The notes: generated by a model from the letters alone, not told the origin. A DNA stretch of 64,000 bases from Hymenopus coronatus (GCA_030762935.1 CM060881.1:100858001-100922000); one strand, 5' to 3'; numbered from the stretch's first letter, positions 1 to 12,458 are shown. Made by a program: numbers and translations.

Positions 1-895
1 TAACTTATTGTGTACACAAACACGCCTAATCTCGTCTGCCACTGAATGAAGATCTGAGTTCACGGGTTGTTCACAATGATAATGTATGACATTAACAATG
101 TATTTATGAAATTCCAACTCATGATCACACAAATGACAAAAGCAATTTAAAAACCTTGCTACAACTTAGACATGGATGTAACACGATTCATATGAATGAA
201 TTTTTAGGACATACAAATTGAATTGCACTTTATTATTCCTTATTTCGGAAATTGATGAATATTAAAGCTAAGATTTTTTTCTATAACAGAAGATAAAACT
301 GCGGATGTATCAACAAAATAATTGCTGCGCGTGCTTCAATTCTAATCCGTTGTTTAGTGAAATCCTGGCTGTGTCATAGCTGCTTTTATTTAAAATTGAA
401 CTTTGCATTTGAAATAAGATAGGTAATATTTCCAATTGCCACATAGATGAAAATAGGCATATTAGATCAAGTTTTATGAGCAATTAACGAATATGAGCCT
501 AAAAATGTTCTACCACCTTCCATTTTCATGTGTCATTGAAATATATTTAAAAACAATAAACATTGTAAAAAAAATCCAAGTAAGTAAACCATAAAGCTAT
601 AAGTGCTCCAGATATTCTCGAAAGCACCTTTCACAAATGTTTCCAATGTTTAGGGCTCATGCTTAAGAATAACAACTTAGTTTAGGTATGTTTGGATTGC
701 TAAGAGGAGAGGGATGAATGCTTTATTGCTTTAATTCTTCTGCGCCAGACCATTAGGAAATGACAAAGACAGTCTTTTCATGGAGCATAATGTTTTAGGT
801 TCAGTTCAAATTTTGTCTCGCTTGTGAAAAGTGGCGGCTTCAAATGGCTTTTGTCAAATTTAGTTTTATTTTCTATGCAATGAAGAAATCTCGTC
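1..895. other. AT-rich non-coding stretch
   Basis: No open frame, splice-flanked exon or recognisable repeat was found here on either strand. If the receptor gene downstream begins beyond the left edge, this would be intron or upstream flank. Confidence 0.4.
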
Positions 896-2110
896 GTGCT
901 TCGTAAATTCGACAACTTCTGTTACCTGTGTGGGCAGTTTACGATAAAAAGTCAGCGTCGACCTTTGGCAGAAACTTTGAAACGAGCATATCTCAGTGTC
1001 TATCATATTGGAGAGGCAGGCAAAGAATTGGCTCCTCACGTGTGCTGCATAATGTGTTATTCCAATCTCATTAAGTGGATGAATGGTGACAAAACTCGCA
1101 CTATGCCTTTAGCAATACCAATGGTCTGGCGCGAACCAATAGCCACACAGAAGACTGTTATTTCTGCATAACAAAAATTGGGAGACATTCAGAAAGAACC
1201 AAATCAAAATTTGTATATCTCTATGTTACACCCACAAAAATACCTGTTCCACATGGACCTGAACTCCCAGTTCCTAGCCCACCTTTACATTTAGAAGAAA
1301 CCGCTTCAGAACATGTGCAATTAGATGACCTCATCCCTCCCCCTTTCTTCGACTCAGAATACTGCTCAGAACCTAAAAATAATCCTCTGCTGATCAATCA
1401 GTCCTGGTTCTGGAGCAGCTGCCTGATATTGACATTTCGTTGATGTAGTTTGATTATATTTTTATATATCTATTTATTGACGAGGAAGATAAAATTATTC
1501 AGTGAGGGATGTGAATCACACGAAACAGCAATCTTAGACGCCGGGATCATGACTCAATAGGAAATTTACTAACTACCAATACTATAATCTCAGGTTTCAG
1601 AAAGAGGCATGAATAGTTTTCCAGTTACTACGCTATAAAGAAATTCTCTTTGTGAATGCACAGACATAGTTGGTTTAATGAACGACTTGAATACATCCCT
1701 GAAGAATGGTGGTTGTTTATTGACTCTTCTAAGCAGTATTGCTCCAAAATGGAAACACCAAAATGACGTAAAAGTGAAAGTGAAGGAAACCTACGAACGA
1801 AAGGCCATTCTATTGATACAAATAATTACAGCCATATGGCTGGAAATTTGAAGATCTTTGCAATTTATTAGGATTACAAGGGGGATTTACAAAGTACTGT
1901 TGCTTTCTATGCTTGTGGGATAGTAGGGACACTGAGTAACACATTGTAAGAGAGTGGCCTCTAAGAGAAACTAAAAAACGTTACGTGTTACGTAACTTTT
2001 ACTGTCATTTTCGTGTTCCGAGGGTCCAATTTAGTTGACGCAACCTATTTTTGTTCATGTGGCAGACCAAAAGGTGAAATCTGTTGACTAGTGAATTCTT
2101 AGAAACTCCG
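896..2110 (+). pseudogene. Decayed dispersed cysteine-rich gene of unknown function
   Basis: The first frame (896-1171) carries a CYLCG start, a WAPH-like block read here as LAPHVCCIMC, and a closing MVWREP box. These motifs match a highly repeated family of uncharacterised arthropod proteins that I recognise but cannot name. Homology continues in shifted frames: EEWWLFIDSSKQY near 1700, GGFTKYCCFLCLWDSRD near 1880 and REWPLRET near 1950. Stops and frameshifts between the blocks show the copy is dead. It lies just upstream of the first visible receptor exon, on the same strand, but reads as an inserted repeat and not as part of that gene. The family may be transposon-derived; no terminal repeats were found. 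The element assignment is moderately sure, the function unknown. Confidence 0.5.
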
Positions 2111-2661
2111 TTCGGATAAGTTAAGCAATTTGCTTTTTGTGTTTAATGAGAGATCTATCTTGGAAGTTGGGAGGCAGGCTCGTCATTAAAATTCTTGGAG
2201 GGTCGATGCCTCTGGCTTTGTAGCTTAGGAGGACAAATGTGTCTTGCCCCTGCTATTCTGGGCCTCTGTTAATCACATTCTACTACTGCAACTATAACCA
2301 TGAAAACTCCCATGTTTCTACCTGATGTAGCCAAAGTGAAACTATTTTTGGTGAATCATCCAAATTGGCTTAACATATTTTTGTTATTAGAACTTTAGAT
2401 AAACTGAAAAAAAAACCGTAATTATTTATTTGAAACTGAGTGTATATATCAAAAATAAAATATGAATAACTTCCGTTTTATTAACCTTTTACTTAAGGAA
2501 TGATACACAGTCCAATTTTCTTAAAAAAGAAGCAAACAAACAACTTACTCATACTTTGTAGATTTTGTCGATAGATTCTGCTTAGATACAAAAAGCCTGA
2601 TATTTTCTCTAAATAGAACACAAACGTTTACATCTCTTATGAATTTCATGTTTAATTATAG

Positions 2662-2888
2662 AATCAGCACAATATTTCGTCACCCACCTGTAACATATAA
2701 ATGGGGAGCCTTGCTGAGGCCTTTCGAGCCATCTTTGTGGATTGGTTGCGGAATTATTTGGTTGGTAATGCTAGTGGCGCTGCGATTCATCTCATTCTTT
2801 GAAGCTAAATATCATGACAATGACTCCGAGGAAGCTTGGACCTGGAGTGATGTGTTTGTAATCATTACAGGAGCACTCAGCCAACAAG
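2662..2888 (+). CDS. Ionotropic receptor (IR75-like), exon with M1 and pore loop
   Basis: This is the first visible exon of an insect ionotropic receptor, a glutamate-receptor-related cation channel of sensory neurons. The product begins ISTIFRHPP, then a first membrane helix (SLWIGCGIIWLVMLVALRF), an acidic linker and the pore loop (AWTWSDVFVIITGAL), ending SQQ. The donor is GTAATC after CAAG. The acceptor is placed at TTATAG ending 2661; an alternative in-frame acceptor at 2616 would add 15 codons. The exon leaves phase 1 and joins perfectly to the exon at 8398 to give QQGS, a hallmark of the family. Amino-terminal and S1 ligand-binding exons must lie before base 1. Subfamily placement near IR75 rests on the S2 region and is inference. 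Confidence 0.88.
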
Positions 2889-2984
2889 GTAATCCTCGTT
2901 ATTCACGATCCTTCTTTTCAACTCATGCAATTAAAAAAAAAAAACTTCAATTTTTCTTTGAAATCTAATGAATTCACCTTTACT

Positions 2985-3320
2985 TTCTTTACCATGTCTA
3001 ACGTACAATATTCACAGAAATACATGTCTGTAGGACCCCAACAAAAAAGGCGTTTTTATATAATGTGTCCATGTGCATTTGTGTGTGTATATCATAACTC
3101 AAACACAAAAGAATCGGTTAAATATCAAACTTGGCAGTTAAGTTCAATATCTTCCAAGGATGCGATACAAAGATGTTCGAGACGTACCTTTTAAATGCAA
3201 GATTTTTCTGTAATTTTCGATTTTCTCAAAATTGGTTCTAAAGATTTTAATTAAAATACCATACATTTTAAATTGAAGAAATCAGCTTTATAGATAAATC
3301 TTCACAATAGCCTTTTGAAT
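2985..3320 (+). repeat. Rpt-P copy (diverged)
   Basis: This matches the internal part of the unclassified Rpt-P repeat, best seen at 42472-43290. Shared blocks include an acatgt...aggacccc segment, a GTGTGTGTAT run, 'caaggatgcgatacaaag' and 'gattttaattaaaatacca'. The ends are lost. It lies in the receptor intron. Confidence 0.6.
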
Positions 3321-3519
3321 AACAACATAGTATCTGCAGAAAAACAAAGGAGTTCAATAATACAAGAACATAGGTTTTTTGTACATACTGCCCACCATGG
3401 GATATCTGCCCTTTTCAATTAAAAACAGCATAGATACACAAGTTATGCTCATAAAGTGAAAAAAAATTGATTTCATTGTACTAATTCTACAAAAAAGAAC
3501 CAGTGACTGGATATCTTGA

Positions 3520-4190
3520 ACAGCCTAGAGTGACTACATACAATTGTTTCACGAAATGAACTATCAATAACAGGGAGAACTGCATCAATTACTTCACATC
3601 GTCAGCTAAGTGGGGATAGATCATCCTCTTTTATAAGGACGACGATTCCTGAAAGCAGATTTTGTTTATCTTTGGTCCAATTCTGAGGTATTCGCAGGTA
3701 TTCAAATATTAAAAAATAACCTTACATTACAAATGCTTTAATTTAGGTCCTGGACATGTTATCATCTTGTAAGTTTATTAATAGTACTTGATGTATAATC
3801 AAATCCAGGAATCACACAAAGGTTCGCCTATTAGAAAATGAGCTGATGTAAGATTTGGTGGATTTGGAAATTTGTCATTCCTTTTGATTAACGAAAGAGA
3901 ATTCAAACAAACCTGGATTAGTGTTGTCAAGGTTGCCATTTTTCAAATTAAGTTAAGTAGTAGTCATTACTCTTCTAAAGACAATGCTTCAAATTTTACC
4001 GCATCTTGCTATAGTCTTCAAAAGTGAGGTGAATAAGGTGGGATGAAATCATCTTAGTCCCAACGGTACTGTAGCACTATCTAATTCTTCTTTTTGAAAA
4101 TTACTAATGGTAACTTGAAGCTTCCTGTTGGTCAGCCTAAATTAATTCCACCTTCGCTGAACATGTTTGATAGATATCCTCTGCTAGATA
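3520..4190 (-). pseudogene. BEL/Pao retrotransposon relic, integrase C-terminal part
   Basis: Read on the minus strand with frame changes, this gives a decayed BEL/Pao integrase end: a FEDYS block, then LIGEPL-like and VCIPGFDYTSSTINKLTR segments, a QDL motif, a LNTSELDQR-like stretch and VVLIKEDDLSPLS, followed by the VVTL and YPVTGSF tail typical of the domain. Several stops interrupt it and no LTR was identified. It sits in the first visible intron of the ionotropic receptor, antisense to it. A second BEL/Pao relic covering the gag and early pol regions lies in the next intron in the opposite orientation, so these are two insertions, not one element. Confidence 0.6.
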
Positions 4191-4488
4191 AAAAAATAAT
4201 GTAAAGGTTTTAGAAATGCACTAATAGTAAGGTCAGACACTCCTTCAGTGGGTAGTGCATTTGTAATAATATATAAAGTGTGCTATATAAAACTTAGAAA
4301 ATACCGAATAAAACACTCCAGACAAAATGCATTTGGAAATCAACGGAGCCTGCTATTTAAGGAAATGACTAATTTTAGGTTTTGGTATCATTTAATTCTG
4401 CTTTGGAAGTTATATATAGAGTGTAAATTAAGAAATAAATAAAATCTAACATCTTCTTGACGTGAAAGTATACTGGGCATCCCATTGT

Positions 4489-4688
4489 TTCACCTAGACG
4501 GCCCGGGTTCGATCCCAAGCGGCCGCATGTGAGATTTGTGGTGCAAAAAGCGGTGCAGGGCGGGTTTTCTCCGGTTTCTCCGGTTTCCCCCGCCATCATA
4601 TTCCACCAATGCTCCATCTTCATTCCATGTATCACCAGTGTCATTGCCTGCGGTGCCACAAGTAGCAAAAGCGGGCGTTAAACACTAC
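4489..4688 (+). repeat. SINE family A, 5'-truncated
   Basis: A tRNA-derived SINE lacking box A but keeping box B (GGGTTCGATCCC) and the body motif 'gagatttgtggtg'. It ends in the conserved 'gtcattgcctgcggtgccac' tail. The same family occurs at 7847-8073, 14588-14945 and 41997-42205. Confidence 0.7.
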
Positions 4689-5046
4689 CAAGAAAAACAT
4701 TGTTTGTGATTTATAACTACAAAATATCTCCCAAATGGTGAAAAATGTTTCAACTGTTTTAAACTTGAATGTTATTGCAGACTATAAAACACTACTATAA
4801 AAGAAAACGAGGTCTACAACCGTATAGTCTCTGATGCACAATCTTTATACAGTCAAGTGCCAATTACAGAACCGAAATACACACATCCTCAAGAATAAAA
4901 GAAGTGATAGAAAATAAAAGCCATGATTCCTATGATGCCCATCCTTTTAAATCAGACAAAATGAAAGAAAAAACGAGAGAGATTGGACAGTGTTTGATTA
5001 TTGCAGTTTATGTAATAATTCTGTGATACAGTTTAACAGTGCCGCT

Positions 5047-5048
<2 letters not shown>

Positions 5049-5096
<48 letters not shown>

Positions 5097-5133
5097 AGTA
5101 ATTAGTATTTTATTATTATTGCTATTATTATTA

Positions 5134-5184
<51 letters not shown>

Positions 5185-5192
5185 CATCATCA
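5049..5192. repeat. Compound microsatellite (TCA)n-(ATT)n
   Basis: Roughly sixteen CAT/TCA units run to about 5096, followed by an ATT/TTA array from about 5111 to 5184 and a few TCA units. The open frame across it is low-complexity and not a gene. Confidence 0.95.
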
Positions 5193-5199
5193 CCATAGT

Positions 5200-7085
5200 T
5201 CCCATTAATCTAGGCCTATAAGTTTTGTGTAATGTCTGTTTTACTTGTCTGAAGAATCCTTGTGATATAATATATAATTTAAAATGTATTTCCCACAAAA
5301 AATACAGTCACGTTTGAAAATCACTGATACGATTTATAATCGATAAATAAACAAAAGTTTTAATTTTAGTATTTGAATAGTAACACATATATTCACAATT
5401 TTACTGAAACAGCCATTTGCCAACATACAACTCAATCTCCTAAGTATTCCAAAACAGCAGTTTTATGCCTCCTATGTAACAACTATTATTTAAAATCTCC
5501 TATTTAAGGCAGGTAATGTTAAATACATTCAAAACTGAGCATGAGTGATTTTTCTATATGGGAATTGATTGATCAACAAGTTCGGAAATATCATAATATA
5601 TTCAGGAAGAGTTTTTGTATTTATTTCTCTTGAAAACTTTGTTCTTATCACATAAGAGATTTCATAAAACAGCGATGATATATACGATTTTGTCTCTTAC
5701 TTTCTATAAAATTATAGAAATCGCTATTATTCCCAATTATAATCAATATTCATTTAAAATGGTTTACCTAAAACGTAATATATCCTTTATAACTTATTTT
5801 AAAATTGATATAACCAGTTATGACATGTATCAGTGTAGGATTTGTTTTTATAAATAAGCTTGAATGTAGCAACTTTTATATAGAGTTCAGATCAAATTTC
5901 ATATATGCGTCATAAATATAATCAATTAAATCCATAATACACTGATTTGTTTAAAATGAAGTTGTTTAAATGCAATTTCATTTCAGTTTCCCCTGCGTTG
6001 GAATAAACTGTTTTATCATAGTGCTCAAAATTGAAACAGTTTTCCACGAATGCGGTTAAAAATAAGGCTTTCGCTGACAATCCCAAGAAGTTATAAATGC
6101 CTAAGTAAATAGCCATTCAATACACAAAATAACGTTAATATTATGCTAAAAATGTTTAGCAAAAGGTTTATTAAACGGTATATCAAATTTAGAGAGAACT
6201 TATCCCTAAATATTTAAATATAAATATTCGGACTGATGGTGAAATTGTTTTCTCAGTTTACTCTCAACTAAAAATAATAAATTGGAAGAACAGCACATAG
6301 CCATACTTGGAATTTATATTTACAATATCTAATGCAATGTTACAGGCATTGCGATACTTTTCTTCTTTGGACAGTGAAAATGTTGTAACTCTTTCAGCTT
6401 TGGTGTCAGAATTTGGTTGATATTCAAACACATCGAAGCATCTTCTACCCACGAAACATAGCAGGTGCATAACCTTTCGGTATCCACAATATTGATACAA
6501 AAAAGAAACAAAAAACAAACATAGGTTAAGGTTCTGAACCTGGTAGTGGGGGAGGGGGCTGGAGAAAGCTCAGTAAATACTTGAAATATACCTTGAATTA
6601 AAATATGTAGTTTAACACATATAATATAAGACTAGAACTCGCAGTACGTATAAAGTATGAAAGCCAAGCAAAAAATAATCTTACGTCTTTTAATATTGTT
6701 AAGAAACTGCCGACAAAATACGATATGAATGCTCACTTTTAACAGTGTTATCATGTACCATTACTGGAAACAATAATCACTATCATGTAATAACATCTTA
6801 CTTCATGTTTCCACTAACACGTGGCACTAACTATACCGCACAATTCATACCTTAAAGTAAAATACGTTCCAGAAGGCACGTTATGTTACTAAGGTATTGT
6901 TCACAGTAGGACGCAAAACTAATTCCAATGGACGTAGACTGTGTGTATCGATACGCATGATGAAATGAACTTGCATCACGCTCGTCTATTAAACCGAACC
7001 TTAGTACTGTAAGGAATGTATATGCTATTGTGAAATAACTGCTTTTCCACATTTTTCGATATGTAAAACAAGAGCTGGAAACGTA
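5200..7085. other. Receptor intron, no recognisable gene
   Basis: AT-rich intronic sequence. Short open frames exist, including 64 to 84 codons on the minus strand near 5922-6518, but none has a recognisable motif or flanking splice signals that would make it an exon. Confidence 0.4.
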
Positions 7086-7089
7086 GAGC

Positions 7090-7195
7090 CATACTAAAAA
7101 ATGCAATACCACAGTTGGCATTTGGACCGCCGATTGGCTAGTCTCCGCCCAATGGCTCTAACCATTGAACTAACAAGGTAACATGCCGATACAAA
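7090..7195 (-). repeat. SINE family C, tRNA-like head
   Basis: On the minus strand it reads as a tRNA-like head, with box A-like TTAGTTCAATGGTTAGAGC and a box B-like GGTCCAAATGCC, then 'actgtggtattgca'. The same motif recurs at 30645, 33595, 34135 and 38455. Confidence 0.5.
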
Positions 7196-7846
7196 CATTA
7201 AATTTCCCCGTTGACTGGCGTTTTGCTTTTTCTCAGTAAATCACCAAGATATTTCAAGTTATTTTGAGATGAGCTACCCCAATGGTGACTTACAATTTAA
7301 ATGCTAGCTGGTTATCTCAGTTTGCTGTTTTTAGTTAAGATCCAGAATAAAATGTAATCACAAAATTTCAAATGCAAATCTATAATTTCCCCTTCCCAGA
7401 GACAATAGGAAGTTTCACGAATTGCACGTAAAAACAGAGGAAGTACTGACAAAAGTCTTTGTTGCAAAAAATGCAGTATTTAGGCATCCGGAATTTGCGT
7501 ATACCCATTCAAACATAGAAAGGTGAGCCTACAAAACATGGCGGCCTGCCTTTCAATCATAATACAACATGAAAACAGGAGGTAAGTGGCGCCATTTCGT
7601 CAGGGATGCAAACACGCATTCAACAAGGGGGGGGGGACCCAAAAACAAGTCCACTACATCACAAGTAAACGAAAATGGCAATACTCATTTCTGGCCGATC
7701 AATCATCCTTAATATCTTTTTGCCAATTTATATAATTAGCAACCTTTTTTAATAAGTAGGAAATTGTATACTTTATTAATTAATTTGTATAAAAATAAAA
7801 AAATAGAAAATAAAAAAATAAAAAAATCTTTACGTTAAGACAGTAG

Positions 7847-8073
7847 AATGAATGGATAGTGTTTAGTTTTACTACTGATGGCACAACAGGCGATGACACT
7901 GGTGATACATGGAATGAAGATGGAGCATCGGTGAAATGCAAGGGGGGCCGGAGAACTGGAGAAAACCCCTGCGCCGCTTAGTCCACCACAAATCTCACAT
8001 GCACTCGTTTGGGATCGTACCCGTGTCGTCGATGTGAAAGGCGAGTGGTCTAACCACTCGGCCACGGCACGGG
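7847..8073 (-). repeat. SINE family A, full-length tRNA-Ser-like copy with target duplication
   Basis: The minus strand begins with a tRNA-Ser/Leu-like head (GTGGCCGAGTGGTTAGAC as box A, GGGTACGATCCC as box B). The body shared with 4489 and 41997 follows. The insertion is bounded by a perfect 14-bp direct repeat, CGTTAAGACAGTAG, at 7833-7846 and 8074-8087, so the ends are exact. The anticodon arm is not that of a working tRNA, so this is a retroposon and not a tRNA gene. Confidence 0.85.
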
Positions 8074-8397
8074 CGTTAAGACAGTAGGGCAGCACAATTC
8101 CTAAGTAACCCATTGTTGGTTTTGTTACATAATATGTAAGCATATACACGTTTTAGGAAATTTTGAAACTTAATTTAAGCAGTATATTTGCATAATTAAA
8201 TCTACAGAACCTTATTTGTGCAATGAACAAGATATGGTTAATATCCCAACACTATTTTACAAGGTGAATTCATTCAAATGAGATGGATATATGTTACACT
8301 GTATGATAATAATAGTAGAATAACATGGACAGAAAAGGCGGAATGTTAAGGTAAGATAATGGAAATTACGAGGAGAAATTTTCATTCCGATATTCAG

Positions 8398-8609
8398 GAT
8401 CCACGATGGACTCTGAGTGGATGACAGGACGAATCGTATTCCTCAACACGCATATTTTGGCCCTCATGATGAACGGTTATTATGGCGCATTCATTGTGTC
8501 ATCTCTTCTATCTGCACCGGAGCATAACATCAAGACTCCACAAGATATCCTTGAAAGCAACTTAGCTTTCGGTGCTGAAGACATATATTATTATCATCCA
8601 TATTTCGAG
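8398..8609 (+). CDS. Ionotropic receptor exon with M2
   Basis: Second visible exon, entered from acceptor ATTCAG and left by GAG|GTAAGA. It continues QQGS with an acidic turn, then MTGRIVFLNTHILALMM and the M2 end YYGAFIVSSLLS. In classical glutamate receptors that end is SYTANLAAF; insect IRs commonly read YxAxIVSxL, as here. The start of S2 follows, with a TPQDILESNLAFGAED segment. The exon is 212 nt and enters with two bases completing the split Gly codon. It ends on a codon boundary, matching the phase-0 start at 11867. No stop or frameshift is present. Confidence 0.9.
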
Positions 8610-8649
8610 GTAAGAATGGTAACACGTGACCTTTGTTTTCTATAATGTA

Positions 8650-9290
8650 ATAAGTTTTAGAAGATAAAATGATGCTTATAAATTAAACTTAATTCACGCA
8701 AGGTCAGTTTGATGATGGCTACTCCGTCAAATACGAGAACACCCTAGTAAATTAGGTGATGAATGTTCTTCAAAACGCATTATTTATAGTAAGCGTCTAC
8801 TCCAATATCTTGGATAGGTTCTATACAAAATCAAAATAATAATAAAAGAATGTGGCTGTGCAATGATACATAATCAATCTCCCGTTAAAATTGTTGCAAA
8901 AATTCAGGCTAGCTTATTTTAGGCTAACCGAACTTATTGGCTTTTAATTTCAGCTTTTTAGAACTTAAAGAATAGATTTTTTCCTGCGTGATTATACACT
9001 GACAGCGCACAGAATGATGTGGTAGTAGGGTGCGTCTTTATTCTTCTACACAGACTTTTATGCTTTGCGCCAGTCTCCTTTAGTATTCGCCAATCTATTT
9101 CATGTAATCAGCCGCAAAATCTACAATAGTGTGTTATTTGCATATGTTTCATGCATGATTCTCAGAATATTCGATTTCCCTACAATTTACATCCTTTGAA
9201 GAGCGCATCCAATATTGCGTCATCATTGGCCATTTTTGGATATCAAAATCAACAGTCTATCATCTGACGAAAATTACGATAGCGATGTAA
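8650..9290. other. Receptor intron, nothing recognised
   Basis: No element or exon is supported between the M2 exon and the BEL/Pao relic. Confidence 0.4.
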
Positions 9291-9299
9291 TAACCAGCA

Positions 9300-11170
9300 A
9301 AAGAGTACTATAGCAGGGGGGAAACCTGCAATTCTTCGCGTTGGAAAGGAAAATGAGGAACTACTACCAGAATCTGCGGTCGGTTTAGTTCCCTGGACCT
9401 CTTTTTCCTGAGAGATGACCAAGCACTATAACTTTCTGTTAAGCTGCCAACTAGCAAGTTAGAGAGCCTTAGTGGTAGCTGAAGAGTTTGCTATAGTTCT
9501 GGGAACTGTTTCAGTCTATATGAAAAGCAGCTCTTTACTCCCAGCTATTAAAGAACACGTGTTTCTCGGTAGATACTTGGAGAAAGAATCTAAGCTACTG
9601 GTGCGCGGTATTGCAGTCACAGCTTCGACTTACGAAGATACCAACAGTATACTTTACGCACGATACTGAGATAAGATCGAATAAGCCAATCACGTCTTGA
9701 GAATCTAGGTAAAATTGAAGCATATTCAGTACGTATCTTCCAAAACCCTAAACGCGACAATTATACAGTGTAATAGACGCAATCAGACATTCCGATTCTT
9801 GGAAGAAGATATCAAGGACTACGGACGGTGATTGGCTCTCATAACGTTACCTGCCTTTTCCGGTGTCTGCAAATGGAGAATAATCACCAGAAGAGAAACA
9901 AAATTATTATAAATGGATATTAAAACATGATAAAGTTCGTAGAAATTACATGCAGCTCTAACGACTCAAATCTTCAAACAAAAGTCTATAAATTCTTCAA
10001 TTGCCATTCCATTAACGACAATTTTCGCGATTCAGTCTAAGAATAATAATCCATCAGGAAAAAAAAAAAAAATATATTAGACCCTCCTACACCCATTGTG
10101 TGTTTTCGAATCAGTGTGGTCACGATTGTGAAATAATCACTAAAATTAAAGGATTGTTAAAAACATTAAAATCAAGCAACCGCTGTTTCCTCTATCTGAA
10201 TTGCGTCAACTGTCCCAAAAAGGGAGAAGCGTTCTGTACAACATGGGGGAGAGTGCATCACAGATCAGTCTGTACTCATCTAAAGCACTCTACCTCCATA
10301 ATGTCTACATCCCTCACAGAACCTGTTTCTTTTGGAAATGTAGGTGTCACTACAACCTAGATTCTTAATAAGACCGTACGCATAGAGTAACAGAATCCAT
10401 TAGCTTAACAGAACTAATACGCTGTGTACTAGATGGAGGAAACCAGTTTAGTTTTGCTATAGGTCACTTTTTGCAGAGCTCAAACTAAAAATTTAGAACA
10501 GAAAGATTTAGATACTGATACAGTTGAATCTCAACTACTATACCAAGCCTTCACAGAAGTTCTCACACTTTCAAACAAAATCATTTGGAACAGCTGTACT
10601 GCAAACACCATAGCGTTGATAGCAGACATGCCTTCAAATTCTAAATCTACAGTACCAACTGACGTATAGATGTTGGCATATACTTGTAAGCCTCCAACTC
10701 TGAAGAAACTCTACCCATTGAAACCCTTATCGGAGGAACCATTAATAAGAAGCGGTCAAGTACAATGCACCATACATAATTAGGCAAATATGCTTATTGA
10801 TTAAAATTTGAGTTGAATACTCTTTGGGTATGATCTGGAAATCGATGTGATAGCTCAGTGAACTCGGCTGATATGAACTTAAATCCACTCCCAAGAAACA
10901 CCGCTTGCATCCGATGACAATCATAGAAAAATCTGGGACTTGGAATTCATAGGAATCAAAGGACAAGATCGACAGCTCGCCTTCAAGGACTCACAATTCT
11001 TCAAACATGCCATAATTCCTACGTGATTGAGGACCATAGATCTACAATTATTCTACCACGGAAGGATGATATTGTACTACCTACTAACCGCTCCATTGAT
11101 GAGGGAAAATTTAATAATTTGAAGAAGACACTATAAAAGAATGAACATCGCAGAGATGTTCAGGACAGAC
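9300..11170 (+). pseudogene. BEL/Pao retrotransposon relic, gag to early pol
   Basis: The order of blocks follows a BEL/Pao polyprotein. A gag segment lies near 9472-9670 (LGRYLEKESKLLVRGIAVTA). A zinc-knuckle region near 10100-10300 has a NRCFLYLNCVNCPKKGEAFC stretch ending in the HHRSVC box. A protease-like start RCVLDGGNQFSF follows near 10420, and an early reverse-transcriptase part near 10930 (IWDLEFIGIKGQDRQ). A later AC-rich part reads STIILPRKDD-like, as the family does. Stops and frame changes occur throughout and no LTRs were located. It lies within the receptor intron 8610-11866, sense to the gene. Confidence 0.65.
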
Positions 11171-11295
11171 TATTATGGAGGTCTGCTGCACGCATCTTTA
11201 CACAAAGGCAAAGGATCGTCTCTTAACGACATGCTGGAAAAACTAACGCTTAGAGACATTCTCGATTTGGAAACGTATCGGCCCTCGCTGGGTTG

Positions 11296-11368
11296 AGGAG
11301 GAGGAGGAGGAGGAGGAGGAGGAGGAGGAGGAGGAGGAGGAGGAGGAGGAGGAGGAGGAGGAGGATGA
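11296..11368. repeat. (GGA)n microsatellite
   Basis: About 23 consecutive GAG/GGA units. The antisense frame gives a long polyproline run, which is a composition artefact. Confidence 0.95.
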
Positions 11369-11866
11369 AAGAGGATGGATGGTTGGCACAGCAAAAAACC
11401 AAGAGTTGTAGAAGAACAGTTGAACACAGCGATGATGATACTTGAGACCGCTATTAGCTCGAGAGACCCGTGCACCAGCAGCTGATGGTGTAGAACTAAT
11501 TGCGTCACATTTTCCCGTTAGAGAAGATCAGGGACAGATATACGTAGGGTGCAGAATCTGTAATGTAGAAATTGTAATTGATATTAAAATATATATATTT
11601 CAATGAGTTGCTGAAGTACACAGAGAACTTTTAAATACAAAACAAGAAATTAAACTAAAACAAAATTCTACAGAATTATGGCAATAATGTTGTCCAATTT
11701 GTGGAGGTGCCATTCTCATGATGAGAAGTAATGGCGGCTCATTATGACATTGAAACATACTTGTTGTGGAGTCCATCTAATTAAAAACTGATCAGGCTAA
11801 GAAATCTCTATTGCGGCTTCTTCTGTTTTATATGCGTTTACATGTAGTCTTTTGTATCTTTTTCAG

Positions 11867-12135
11867 TTATCGAAGGATCCAATTGTCCAGGAGATTTATC
11901 GGAAGAAGATGGCTCCTCCTCACAAGGGATATTACTCGTTAGAGAACGGTTTGAAAAAGATGCAGTGTGAAAGGTTTGCCTTTCACACTCAGCCTATCAA
12001 TTTGTACGACAAAATAGAGGATGAATTTTCTGATCATGAAAAATGTGACCTTACGACTATAAATATATTTCCCGTCGAGAAGGGCTATATAGTAGTGCCC
12101 TATGGTTCTCCGCACAAGGAAATGGTGACGTTTGC
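11867..12135 (+). CDS. Ionotropic receptor exon encoding most of S2
   Basis: Third visible exon, 269 nt. It begins after TTTTTCAG and ends TTTGC|GTAAGT. The product starts LSKDPIVQEIYRKKMAPP and continues with a ENGLKKMQCERFAFHT block and an HEKCDL motif. It ends near a GSPHKEM sequence. The pattern KxAPP, then FAFH, then EKC, then SPxKE is the diagnostic string of the IR75 group S2 lobe, which supports the subfamily call. The glutamate-binding residues of true iGluRs are not recognisable, as expected for divergent IRs. The exon ends in phase 2 and joins the exon at 13755 to restore an Ala codon. Confidence 0.9.
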
Positions 12136-12458
12136 GTAAGTAGAATACCTAGCTGTGTTGGTCAACAGCATGATATAATGAGATGCGGAATCCTGTTTAA
12201 ATGTATTATTACATTCATAGTAATCCAATCAAATGTAGCTATACTTGTAGTGTTGTTCACGGATTTCGAAGATTCAAAATACAGGTATACGATCAAAGAG
12301 CAGTGGTTGTAACACTTCTTCCACTATGAGAAATGTGCTATTCTTCTTGCAAACAATTAAATTAGCTTTCTTTATTCTAGGCTTACGTGTTTTAGCTTCC
12401 AGGTAGCTCAACAGCTTAGTTTTTAAATATATGCGTAAGCTTTCACGGCCGGTGTCCA

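Noticed and set aside
4990..5208. 72-codon open frame rich in Ile, Leu and Tyr
   Set aside because: It is a translation of the TCA/ATT microsatellite.
8020..8075. Possible tRNA-Ser gene on the minus strand
   Set aside because: Box A and B are present but the arms do not pair as in a working tRNA, and the sequence is the head of a SINE with target duplications.
11173..11508. 111-codon minus-strand frame with a long polyproline run
   Set aside because: The run is the antisense of the (GGA)n microsatellite. The flanks have no family resemblance or splice context.
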